A stretch of DNA of 59,897 nucleotides, from assembly GCA_036265915.1 (NCBI GenBank), contig DATAOC010000027.1, forward strand, positions 1 to 59,897, in the 5' to 3' direction. Below the pieces are notes generated by a model that made no database searches, had not been told where the DNA came from, and worked only from the letters and a program-made list of their open reading frames with translations. Source of the DNA: AR12 sp036265915. Its GTDB lineage: Bacteria > Methylomirabilota > Methylomirabilia > Rokubacteriales > CSP1-6. Both the position numbers and the translations under genes were made by a program. Of this stretch, positions 35,079-43,284 are shown piece after piece. How positions within the stretch are numbered: the stretch's first letter is position 1; each line of letters starts with the position of its first letter.

Positions 35079-36599
35079 GTGACGCGCCGGTTCGTCGCCT
35101 GGCTCCTGGCCGCGCTGGCGATCGCCGGCTGCGCGGCGTCCGATCCAACGCGGCCGTCGGCAACGGCGCCGCCGCCGATCCACGTCACGCTGCTGCAGAT
35201 CAACGACGCCTATGTGCTGGAGCCGGTGGACGGCGGCCGCCGCGGCGGCATGGCGCGGCTCGGCACGCTCGTGAAGCGCGCGCGTGCGGCCAACCCGAAC
35301 ACGATCCTCGCCCACGCCGGCGACGCCATCTCGCCGTCGCCGATGTCGACCGTGCTGCGCGGCGAGCAGATGATCGCGGTGCTCAACGCGGTCGGCGTCG
35401 ACGTGGCGACGTTCGGCAACCACGAGTTCGACTTCGGTGTCGACGTGCTGCGCCGGCGCATGGGCGAGTCCCGCTTCGCATGGCTCACCGCGAACGTCCT
35501 CGACCGCGCGACCGGCGCGCCGTTCGGCGGCGCCGCGCGCGAGCGGCTCGTGGCGCTCGGCTCCGCGCGCATCGGCGTCTTCGGCCTGACCACACCCGAC
35601 ACCGCGAGCACGTCAGCGCCGGCGCCGGGCGTCGAGTTCGTCGAGCCGGTGGCGGCCGGGCGTACGGCGGCGGCGGCGCTGCGCCAGGCCGGGGCGCACC
35701 TCGTCGTCGCGGTCACGCATCAGCACATGCGCGCCGACCGGGCGCTCGCGGCGGCCGCCGACGTGGACGTGATCCTCGGCGGCCACGAGCACGAGCCGCT
35801 TCTGGCCGAGGAAGGCAAGGCGCTCATCACGAAGGCCGGCTCCGACGCCCGCTATCTGGTCCAGATCGAGCTCTGGGTGCGCGGGGACGGCACGCTCGTG
35901 GAGCGCTCGTGGACGTATCACGAGGTCAGCGCGCGCGTGCCCGAGGATCCCGACGTCGCGGCGGCCGTGCGCCGGTATGCAGAACGGCTCGATCGCGAGC
36001 TCGACACCGTCGTCGGGCGGACGACGGTGCCGCTCGACGCGCGGCGCGCCGCGCTCCGCACGCACGAGACCAATCTGGGCGATTTCGTCGCCGACGCCAT
36101 GCGCGCCCGGCTCGGCGCGGACGTCGCCCTGCTGAACGGCGGCGGCATCCGGACCGATCGCATCCTGCCGGTCGGCGCGCTGACCAAGCGCGACGTCCAC
36201 GGGCTGCTGCCCTTCACCAACGCGGTGATGAAGCTCTCGGTGAGCGGCGCGCGGCTGCGCGAGGCGCTCGAGCAGGGACTCGCGCGCCTCGAGCGCGAGG
36301 GCGGTGGCTACTTGCAAGTCTCGGGGCTCCGGATGACGTACGATCCGCGTCTGCCCGTGGGCCAGCGGATCGCCGCGGTGGAAATCGGCGGCGCGCCGGT
36401 CGATCCCGCGCAGATCTACACGGTCGCCGTCGTGGACTACGTGGCCGGCGGCGGCGACGGCATCACGGCCCTGCGCGACGCGCGGGTGCTGGTCGACGCC
36501 GTGAGCGGGCCGCAGCTCGCCGATGTGCTGCTGGAAGCCATCGCGAGCAAAGGCTCGATTTCACCCAGTATTGACGGCCGCTTGACCGCCATGCAATGA
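35079..36599 (+). CDS. 5'-nucleotidase / 2',3'-cyclic phosphodiesterase family lipoprotein
   Basis: A 506-residue bifunctional metallophosphatase. The lipobox AIAGC near residue 16 predicts a lipoprotein anchored outside the cytoplasm. The N-terminal calcineurin-like domain has FGNHEFDFG and ILGGHEHEP; the first motif reads INDAYVLEP, so Tyr replaces the usual metal His of DxH. The C-terminal 5'-nucleotidase domain shows HETNLGDFVADAMRARLGAD, LLNGGGIRTD and DYVAGGGDGI. It would release phosphate and nucleosides from external nucleotides. The GTG at 35079 gives the correct signal sequence; it lies 13 bases after the TTC38-like gene. Confidence 0.9.
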   Translation: MTRRFVAWLLAALAIAGCAASDPTRPSATAPPPIHVTLLQINDAYVLEPVDGGRRGGMARLGTLVKRARAANPNTILAHAGDAISPSPMSTVLRGEQMIAVLNAVGVDVATFGNHEFDFGVDVLRRRMGESRFAWLTANVLDRATGAPFGGAARERLVALGSARIGVFGLTTPDTASTSAPAPGVEFVEPVAAGRTAAAALRQAGAHLVVAVTHQHMRADRALAAAADVDVILGGHEHEPLLAEEGKALITKAGSDARYLVQIELWVRGDGTLVERSWTYHEVSARVPEDPDVAAAVRRYAERLDRELDTVVGRTTVPLDARRAALRTHETNLGDFVADAMRARLGADVALLNGGGIRTDRILPVGALTKRDVHGLLPFTNAVMKLSVSGARLREALEQGLARLEREGGGYLQVSGLRMTYDPRLPVGQRIAAVEIGGAPVDPAQIYTVAVVDYVAGGGDGITALRDARVLVDAVSGPQLADVLLEAIASKGSISPSIDGRLTAMQ

Positions 36600-36610
36600 G
36601 AGGAGGCTCT

Positions 36611-37000
36611 ATGCTCGGTGACATCGTGGAGCTATCGGTCGTGGTCAGCGATCTGGACGCCGCCGTCGCGCGCTTCACGCGCGTGTTCGGCCTCGGCGTC
36701 CACCGGCGGGACACGTCGGAGCGCTTCGGCTTTCGCAACGCGATCCTTCCGACCGGCATCGGCCATATCGAGCTGTTGCAGCCGACCGATTCCGCCAAGC
36801 CGGTGGGCCGCTTCCTCGCGCGCCATGGCGAGGGTGTGTACCTCGTCGGCTTCGAGTGCACCGACATCCCCGGCGCGGTGGCGACACTGCGCGCGCAGGG
36901 CGTGCAGGTCGACAGCCCACGCCCGGACATCGCCTGGGTGCATCCGCGCGAGGCTCACGGTCTGTTCGTGGAGCTGCGGCACCGCGAGCGGTACGACTAG
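36611..37000 (+). CDS. VOC (glyoxalase/methylmalonyl-CoA epimerase-like) family protein
   Basis: A 129-residue vicinal-oxygen-chelate protein with the two beta-alpha-beta-beta-beta modules of methylmalonyl-CoA epimerases (SDLDAAVARFTRVFGL, HIELLQPTDSAKPVGRFLA and GVYLVGFECTDIPGAV). Two usual metal ligands are missing: the first His position reads Glu in IVELSVVV, and the mid-protein His reads Leu in GVYLVGFE. Epimerase activity is therefore doubtful. AGAGGAGG before the ATG at 36611 is preferred over the ATG at 36596, which overlaps the nucleotidase stop. Confidence 0.75.
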   Translation: MLGDIVELSVVVSDLDAAVARFTRVFGLGVHRRDTSERFGFRNAILPTGIGHIELLQPTDSAKPVGRFLARHGEGVYLVGFECTDIPGAVATLRAQGVQVDSPRPDIAWVHPREAHGLFVELRHRERYD

Positions 37001-37009
37001 CGCCGCCGG

Positions 37010-38449
37010 CTAATCGGGCGGGCGGTGCTGCGCCCACGGCTGGGCGCCCTCGAAGGCGGCGGCGGCGCGGAGGACGGTGGGCTCGTCGTGCCAGCGGCCG
37101 GCGATCTGCAGGCCGACCGGCAAGCCCGAGCGTGTGAAGCCACACGGGACAGAGATGGCGGGGACGCCGACCACGGTGAACGCATACGTCGTGAGCGCCC
37201 ATTCGATGTAGTTGCGCATCGGCGTGCCGTTGATCTCGGCCGGGCCGGACCGCAGCTCGAGCGGGAACGGCGGCACGGCCGCCGTCGGTGTGAGGATGAG
37301 GTCGTACCGCTCCTGGAACGTGCGCACGCGATGCCAGAGCTCGGTACGGTGCCGCTCGGCGCGTCCGATCTGAGACGGCGTGAGCGTCAGCCCGTGCTCG
37401 ATGTTGGCCACGAGATTCGGCTGCATCTGCTCCCGCCACTTCGGCAGCTTCTCCTCGTGGCGCGCCACCATCGAGGCGGCCCGGCTCGTCAGCACGATCT
37501 CCTCGAGGCCGGTGTAATCGGGGTGGGCGTCGTCGACGCGCGCGCCGAGCTTGCGGAAGACGTCGGCGGCGGCGCGACAGATCGCCCGCACCTCGTCGTC
37601 GATCGGAGTCACGCCGAGGTCGCCGCCCCACGCGATCCGGAGTCCGGTGACGTCCCGCCGCCGCGCGGCCGCCAGCAGCGCGCGCGTGTCGACCGGATAG
37701 GACATCGGCGCACGGGGGTCGGGTCCCGCGATGACCGAGAGCATCAGCGCGACGTCGCGGACGGTCCGGGCCATCGGCCCCTGGACGCTCCACGGATCCC
37801 AGGCGAGCGCGGTGGGATAGACGGGGACGCAGCCCGGCGACGTGCGAAAGCCGACGACTCCGCAGAAGGACGCGGGCAGGCGGAGCGAGCCGCCCAGGTC
37901 CGAGCCCTGTGCGAGCGGCCCGAGCCCGGTCGCCAGCGCAACGGCGCCGCCGCCGGTGGAGCCGCCACAGGTCAGCGCGGGGTTCCAGGGATTGCGCGTC
38001 GGCCCGAACACCTCGTTGAAGGTGTTCGCGCCGGCGCCGAACTCCGGCGTGTTCGTCTTGCCGACGACAATGGCGCCGGCGCTCTTCAGCCGCTCGACCA
38101 CCAGCGCGTCTTCGGTCGGGACGTGGTGCTCGTAGATCTTGCTGCCCCACGTCGTCCTGATGCCGCGCGTCGGCGTGAGGTCCTTGATTGACACCGGCAC
38201 CCCGTGCAGCGGACCGCGGCGGCTCCCGCGACGGCGTCCGCCCGCGGTCGCCTTCCGGGCGGCGTCGAGCGCCTGCTCGGCGGCGACGGTGCAATAGGCA
38301 TTCAGGCGCGGGTTCACGCGCTCGATGCGCGCCAGCACCGCTCGCATGACCTCGAGCGGCGACAGCGTTCCGCGCGCGTACAGGGCCACGAGGCTCGTGG
38401 CCGACGTGAAGCAGATGTCCCCCTCGGTCATCGGTGCCGCGCCACTCAT
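37010..38449 (-). CDS. Amidase signature family hydrolase
   Basis: A 479-residue amidase. The catalytic Lys lies in GVPVSIKDLTPT, and the glycine/serine-rich signature is CGGSTGGGAVALATGLGPLA followed by QGSDLGGSLR, which supplies the nucleophilic Ser. The commoner GGSSGG reads GGSTGG. The family hydrolyses carboxamides in the cytoplasm. Its ATG overlaps the stop of the permease gene, so it is the fourth gene of an Opp-type transporter operon and probably acts on the imported amide, peptide or amino-acid derivative. Confidence 0.92.
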   Translation of the reverse strand: MSGAAPMTEGDICFTSATSLVALYARGTLSPLEVMRAVLARIERVNPRLNAYCTVAAEQALDAARKATAGGRRRGSRRGPLHGVPVSIKDLTPTRGIRTTWGSKIYEHHVPTEDALVVERLKSAGAIVVGKTNTPEFGAGANTFNEVFGPTRNPWNPALTCGGSTGGGAVALATGLGPLAQGSDLGGSLRLPASFCGVVGFRTSPGCVPVYPTALAWDPWSVQGPMARTVRDVALMLSVIAGPDPRAPMSYPVDTRALLAAARRRDVTGLRIAWGGDLGVTPIDDEVRAICRAAADVFRKLGARVDDAHPDYTGLEEIVLTSRAASMVARHEEKLPKWREQMQPNLVANIEHGLTLTPSQIGRAERHRTELWHRVRTFQERYDLILTPTAAVPPFPLELRSGPAEINGTPMRNYIEWALTTYAFTVVGVPAISVPCGFTRSGLPVGLQIAGRWHDEPTVLRAAAAFEGAQPWAQHRPPD

Positions 38450-39381
38450 CGGTTGCCCAGCACCTTCCGCGGATCGAGGGCGTCGCGGAGGCCGTCGCCG
38501 ATGTAGTTGATGGACAGCACGGTGAGGAAGATCGCGATGCCGGGGAAGAGCGCCCAGTGGGGCGCGAAGTCGAGGTTGTCCTTGGCGTCGAACAGGATGC
38601 GACCCCAGGTGGGAATGTCGGGCGGAAAGCCGAGGCCGAGGAAGGACAGCGACGACTCGGCGATGATCGCGGCCGCCACGTCGAGCGAGCCCGCCACGAT
38701 CACGGGGCCCAGCGCATTGGGCAGGATGTGACGGATGATCTGTCGCAGGGTCGGGGCGCCCAGGCCGCGCGCGGCCTCGACGAACTCCTTCTCGCGCAGC
38801 GACAGGAACTGCGCCCGCACGAGGCGGGCCACGGGCATCCAGCGCAGCCCGGCGATGACGGCCACGATCATGACGAAGACGCCGGCCTCGGGCCCGAGCG
38901 CCTTCTTCAGCGCGTCGCGGAAGAGGTAGACGAGCAGCAGGAGCAGTGGCAACTGGGGGAGCGACAGGAACAGATCGGTCACGCGCATCAGCGTGTGGTC
39001 GATGGCGCCACCGAACTGTCCGGCCGCGGCGCCGACGCTCGTCCCCAGCGTGATCGAGATGAGCATGGCGGCCACGCCGACCGCGAGCGAGATGCGGCCG
39101 CCGTACAGCATCCTGGCCAGCAGGTCCTGACCGAGGTCGTCCGTCCCGAGCGGATGCGCGCGCGACGGTGCCTTCAGCTTTGCCTTGAAGTCGATCTCGT
39201 CGATCGGCACGCGGTACACGAACGGGCCGACCACCACCGCCGTCACCAGCCCGAGAAGGATGACGGCGCCGACCATGGCGAGCCGATGGCGCCGAAAGCG
39301 CCGGCTCGCTTCGCGCCAGAGCGAGGCGCGCGCGGGAGCGCGGACGAGGACGGAGGGCGCGGGGGCGGCGGCGACGCTCAC
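38446..39381 (-). CDS. Peptide/nickel-type ABC transporter permease (DppC/OppC-like)
   Basis: A 311-residue permease. One N-terminal TM helix (AMVGAVILLGLVTAVVVGPF) is followed by an extracytoplasmic loop with HPLGTDDLGQDLLARMLYGG, typical of DppC/OppC. A five-TM core follows, with the EAA loop EFVEAARGLGAPTLRQIIRH and the motif SSLSFLGLGFPPDIPTWG. The GTG at 39381 overlaps the stop of the other permease gene (GTGA). No ATPase gene is present in the operon within this window. Confidence 0.94.
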   Translation of the reverse strand: MSVAAAPAPSVLVRAPARASLWREASRRFRRHRLAMVGAVILLGLVTAVVVGPFVYRVPIDEIDFKAKLKAPSRAHPLGTDDLGQDLLARMLYGGRISLAVGVAAMLISITLGTSVGAAAGQFGGAIDHTLMRVTDLFLSLPQLPLLLLLVYLFRDALKKALGPEAGVFVMIVAVIAGLRWMPVARLVRAQFLSLREKEFVEAARGLGAPTLRQIIRHILPNALGPVIVAGSLDVAAAIIAESSLSFLGLGFPPDIPTWGRILFDAKDNLDFAPHWALFPGIAIFLTVLSINYIGDGLRDALDPRKVLGNR

Positions 39382-40337
39382 CGGTACGAGATCCGCGGGT
39401 CGAGCCAGCCGTACAGGAGGTCGGCGACGAGGTTGAAGATCACGACGAGACACGAGAACACGAACGTGATGGCCATGATCACCGGCGTGTCGTTGGCCAG
39501 GATGGACGCGATCAGCAAGGAGCCGATGCCCGGGATGCGGAAGATCTGCTCGGTGATCACGGCGCCGGTGAAGATGGCCGGAATCTGCAGCGCGACCAGC
39601 GTCACCACGGGGATCAGCGCATTGCGGATGACGTGCTTGATCACCGTCGCCCGCTCCGTGAGCCCCTTCGCCCGCGCCGTGTTCACGAAGTCCAGCCGCA
39701 CGACGTCCAGGACCGCCGAGCGGACGAAGCGCGTGAGCGTGGCGCCCTGGAAGAGCCCGAGCACTGCCACCGGCATGGCCGCCTGCTGCGCTTGCTCCCA
39801 CCACCAGCGCCAGCCCGTGGCCGGGATGTCGGCGCGATAGATGAACGGCAGCCAGTCCAGCGTGAGGCTGAAGACGAGGATGAACATGAGGCCGGTGAAG
39901 AAGGTCGGCAGTGAGAACCCGATGAAGGCCAGCGTCGTCGCGATCTGGTCGAAGACCGAGTACGGGCGCAGCGCCGAGTACGTGCCGATGGGCAGCGCGA
40001 TCAGCACGCCCAGGATCTGGGCGCTGCCGAGCACGAACAGCGACGTGGGCAGCCGCTGCAGGATGAGCGTCGTGACGTTCACCCGGCTGACGAACGAGAA
40101 GCCCCAGTCGCCGTGCAGCATGGAGGTGAGCCAGCGCACGTAGCGCACGGGCACGGGATCGTCGAGGCCGAACTGCGTGCGCAGCTGCAGGCGCACCTCC
40201 GGCGGGACGTTGGGGTTCGTGGCCAGCTCTTCGAAGGGATCCCCGGGCGCCAGCGCCAGGATCGTGAACAGGACGAGGCTGATCCCGAAGATCACCGGGA
40301 CCATGATCAGCAGGCGCCGGACGACGTAGCGAGACAT
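39378..40337 (-). CDS. Peptide/nickel-type ABC transporter permease (DppB/OppB-like)
   Basis: A 319-residue permease with six TM helices. It opens with RRLLIMVPVIFGISLVLFTI, carries the LAPGDPFEELATNPNVPPE loop usual in DppB/OppB, and has the EAA motif FVNTARAKGLTERATVIKHV. The start lies 7 bases beyond a strong intercistronic hairpin and lacks a clear Shine-Dalgarno, so translation is probably lower than that of the binding-protein gene upstream. Confidence 0.94.
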   Translation of the reverse strand: MSRYVVRRLLIMVPVIFGISLVLFTILALAPGDPFEELATNPNVPPEVRLQLRTQFGLDDPVPVRYVRWLTSMLHGDWGFSFVSRVNVTTLILQRLPTSLFVLGSAQILGVLIALPIGTYSALRPYSVFDQIATTLAFIGFSLPTFFTGLMFILVFSLTLDWLPFIYRADIPATGWRWWWEQAQQAAMPVAVLGLFQGATLTRFVRSAVLDVVRLDFVNTARAKGLTERATVIKHVIRNALIPVVTLVALQIPAIFTGAVITEQIFRIPGIGSLLIASILANDTPVIMAITFVFSCLVVIFNLVADLLYGWLDPRISYR

Positions 40338-40344
40338 CGGGTCA

Positions 40345-40372
40345 GGGGGCCGGGCCCGACGGCCCGGCTCCC
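40345..40372 (-). promoter_or_regulatory. Intercistronic hairpin between binding-protein and permease genes
   Basis: Bases 40345-40356 pair with 40361-40372 (12 pairs, one G-U) around a 4-base loop. The hairpin sits after the binding-protein stop and just before the permease start. Such hairpins commonly protect the upstream message and reduce downstream expression, matching the need for excess binding protein. Confidence 0.65.
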
Positions 40373-40382
40373 GGTCCGCGAC

Positions 40383-42179
40383 CTACGCCCTGTACCAGTT
40401 GAAGAGATTCGCGGTGTCGTTGTCCCAGCCGCTGATCTCGTGGCCGCGCAGGCGCGAGGACACGGCCTGCACCTTGTTGCGGAAGATGACCGGAACGACC
40501 ACGACGTTCTGGACGACCATGTCGTTCATCCGGATGAACAGGGCCGCGCGCTTCACCGGATCGAGCTCGGTCTCCGCGGCGTGGAAGAGCTTGTCGTAGT
40601 CCTCGTTGCGCCAGCGCGTGATGTTGCGGCCCTGGTACTTGTTCTCCTTGTTGGCCACCTCCCACGACGCGAACTGCTCCATGAACGTCTGCGGATCGGG
40701 CGAGGCCTGGGTCGTCGTGTACATCTGCAGGTCGGTGGAGAAGCGCGCGTAGATGTCGGGGTTCGCGGCGTCGGACGAGAAGAACACGGACGCGGTGACG
40801 GACTTGAGCTCCATCTCGACGCCGGCCTTGGCGGCCGCCTGCTTCACGATCGCCTGCGTCTTCTGGCGCGGGGCGTTGATCGACGTCTGATAGACCATCT
40901 TGAGCTTCTTGTCGCCCTTGGCGCGGATGCCGTCCGGCCCGCGCTTCCAGCCGGCGGCGTCGAGAATCTGGTTGGCCTTCTCGACGTTGAACTCCCACTT
41001 CGTGTTCTTCGAGTTGTACTTCGGCGGCGAGTTGAGGAAGTTCGCCGTCGCCTGGCCGCCGCGGCCGTAGATCTCCTCCTGGATCGAGGCGCGATCGACG
41101 AGGACGCTGAGCGCCTGGCGGACGGCCGGATCGGTCAGGAAGGGATGCGGCGCCTTCACGCTCGAGCGCTCGCCGTCGACCTCCTTCCACGGATCGGTCT
41201 GGTTGCACTGGATGTGCTCGATGTTGCCGCCGGGCGCCGTCTCGAACTTGCCGCGGCCGCCCTGCTCCATGCGCTTCATGATCTCTTCCTCGACCTGCAT
41301 GTTCCACGCGTAGTCGTACTCGCCGGTCTGCACCACCGCGCGGCCGGCGGAGACGGCGTCGCCGCCGCCCTTCATCTCGATCGTGTCGAAGTGCGGGCGG
41401 TTGGGCATGTGGTACGTGGTGTTGAGCTCGCCCCGCACGATGTCACCCGGCTTGAAGTCGACGAACTTGTAGGGTCCGGTCCCGAGGGGCTTGATGTTGG
41501 CCGGCGCTTCGCGCGACTTGGCGCCCTTGAACGGCTCGAACACGTGCTTGGGGATCATCATCCCGCGGTAGCCGCAGAAGGCGTCGGACCAGAACGGTGT
41601 CGGATTCTTGAAGGTCAGGCGCACCGTGTGGCTGTCGAGCTTGTCGATCCGCACGATGTCCTTGTAGGAGCTGATGGTCGTGGCCGCGGTGGCGGGATCG
41701 GCGGCGTACTCCCAGTTGAACACCACGTCGTCGGCGGTGAACGGTTTGCCGTCGTGCCAGACCACGTTCTTCTTGAGCTTCCAGGTCACCGACTTGCCGT
41801 CCTTGCCGACCGCGCCGTTCTGCAGGCTCGGGATCTCGGCGGCGAGGATCGGGGTCAGGTTGCCGTCGGGATCGAAGGCGGCCAGCGGCTCGTAGAAGAT
41901 CCGCGAGCCGTCCTGGTCCTTGGTGCCGACGGCGAAGTGCGGATTGAGCAGCGTCGGTGATTGCCACCACAGCACCTTCAGCGCGCCGCCGCCACCGCGC
42001 TTGGTGGGCGCGTAGGCGCCACGCGTCGTCTGCGCGTGCGCGACGCCCGCCGAGGCCAGCATCTGGGACGCGAGCGGCGCGGTCAGCCCCAGCCCGACCA
42101 TCATCTGTACGAAACGGCGGCGGCTGAGCGTGCCGACCCGTACCTGCTCGACCAACCCACGAAGCTCGCGCTCGTCCAT
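40383..42179 (-). CDS. ABC transporter substrate-binding protein, family 5 (peptide/nickel type), Tat-exported
   Basis: A 598-residue solute-binding protein. Residues 18-50 form a Tat signal (TLSRRRFVQMMVGLGL, ending AHAQ). The mature domain has the family-5 hallmarks WKLKKNVVWHDGKPFTADDV, GTGPYKFVDFKPGD and DPAVRQALSVLVDRASIQEE. GGGAGG lies before the ATG. As first gene of the operon with two permeases and an amidase it captures the substrate outside the membrane; whether this is a peptide or another amide is unknown. The cognate ATPase is missing from the window and may be shared. Confidence 0.94.
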   Translation of the reverse strand: MDERELRGLVEQVRVGTLSRRRFVQMMVGLGLTAPLASQMLASAGVAHAQTTRGAYAPTKRGGGGALKVLWWQSPTLLNPHFAVGTKDQDGSRIFYEPLAAFDPDGNLTPILAAEIPSLQNGAVGKDGKSVTWKLKKNVVWHDGKPFTADDVVFNWEYAADPATAATTISSYKDIVRIDKLDSHTVRLTFKNPTPFWSDAFCGYRGMMIPKHVFEPFKGAKSREAPANIKPLGTGPYKFVDFKPGDIVRGELNTTYHMPNRPHFDTIEMKGGGDAVSAGRAVVQTGEYDYAWNMQVEEEIMKRMEQGGRGKFETAPGGNIEHIQCNQTDPWKEVDGERSSVKAPHPFLTDPAVRQALSVLVDRASIQEEIYGRGGQATANFLNSPPKYNSKNTKWEFNVEKANQILDAAGWKRGPDGIRAKGDKKLKMVYQTSINAPRQKTQAIVKQAAAKAGVEMELKSVTASVFFSSDAANPDIYARFSTDLQMYTTTQASPDPQTFMEQFASWEVANKENKYQGRNITRWRNEDYDKLFHAAETELDPVKRAALFIRMNDMVVQNVVVVPVIFRNKVQAVSSRLRGHEISGWDNDTANLFNWYRA

Positions 42180-42258
42180 GGTGTCCTCCCGGGAGTGAAT
42201 GGCTTCTTATAGACCCTGATCGCGGCCTGTCAAGGCGAGGCGCGCCGTTGGCTGCCGC

Positions 42259-43284
42259 TCAGGCGGCGGCGAGCATGCGAACCGCGACGTCGATCGCCTC
42301 GATCATGCTCTCGGGATTGGCGATGCCCTTCCAGGCGCGGTCGAACGCGGTCCCGTGGTCGACGGAGACGCGCAGGAAAGGCAGGCCGACGGTGACGTTG
42401 ACCCCCGAGAGGCCGGTCCAGCGCTTGGTGGCTTCGTCGTAGTTGAAGCCGAGCGTCTTGACCGGGATGTGGCCCTGGTCGTGATACATGGCGACCACGA
42501 TGTCGAACTCGCCGCCGCGGGCACGCGAGAAGAGGGTGTCCGCCGGCAGGGGGCCGGTCACGGTCATGCCCTCGGCCCGCGCGGCCTCGATCGCCGGCAC
42601 GATGCTGCGCCGCTCCTCGTCGCCGAAGAGTCCGTCCTCGCCGGCGTGCGGATTCAGGCCGGCCACGGCGATGCGCGCGGCCGGGCGGCCGAGCCCGCGC
42701 ATGGTCTGCTGCGCGAGGCGGATGGTCTTCAGCACCCGCTCGGTGGTGACCAGGTCGGGCACCTGGCGCAGGGATACGTGGGTGGTGACGTGAATCACGC
42801 GCAGCTCGTGGCCGAGCAGCAGCATCGCAAAGTCGCGCGTGTTGGAGAGCCGCGCGAGGATCTCCGTGTGGCCGGAGTGCGGAACGCCGGCGGCGGCGAG
42901 CGCCTCCTTGTTGACGGGCGCGGTGACGATGCCGTGGATCTCCCCCGATTGCGCCAGCGCGACGGCGCGCTCGATGTACGCGTAGGCCGCCCGGCCGGCG
43001 GCCGCGCTCACCGCGCCGCGCGGCAGCGCGTCCATGTCGATGTTGGCGAGGTCCAGCACCTCGAGCGCGCCGTCCGCCCAGCCGCACTCGGCGACGCGCG
43101 TGACGGCGTGCACCGCGAGCGGCGAGCCGACGAGCCCGAGCGCGGCGCGCATCGCCGACGCCGCGCCCACGACCACGGGCCGGCTGCCCCGTCGCACGGT
43201 CGGTTCCGCGCCCGCGCGCGCGATGATCTCCGGCCCGACGCCAGCCGGATCGCCCATCGTGATGCCGAGGATCGGCTGATTCAC
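42259..43284 (-). CDS. pdxA2: PdxA-family dehydrogenase, probably 4-phospho-D-threonate/erythronate 3-dehydrogenase (PdxA2)
   Basis: A 341-residue PdxA-fold NAD-dependent dehydrogenase. It starts ILGITMGDPAGVGPEII, and the three metal-binding His lie in PHSGHTEILARL, MYHDQGHIPVK and VDHGTAFDRAW. Because it is translationally coupled (GTGA overlap) to a DUF1537 four-carbon-acid-sugar kinase, it is more likely the catabolic PdxA2 than the vitamin B6 enzyme. The pair phosphorylates and then oxidatively decarboxylates a C4 sugar acid such as D-threonate or D-erythronate to dihydroxyacetone phosphate. A vitamin B6 role cannot be excluded from the sequence alone. Confidence 0.88.
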   Translation of the reverse strand: MNQPILGITMGDPAGVGPEIIARAGAEPTVRRGSRPVVVGAASAMRAALGLVGSPLAVHAVTRVAECGWADGALEVLDLANIDMDALPRGAVSAAAGRAAYAYIERAVALAQSGEIHGIVTAPVNKEALAAAGVPHSGHTEILARLSNTRDFAMLLLGHELRVIHVTTHVSLRQVPDLVTTERVLKTIRLAQQTMRGLGRPAARIAVAGLNPHAGEDGLFGDEERRSIVPAIEAARAEGMTVTGPLPADTLFSRARGGEFDIVVAMYHDQGHIPVKTLGFNYDEATKRWTGLSGVNVTVGLPFLRVSVDHGTAFDRAWKGIANPESMIEAIDVAVRMLAAA

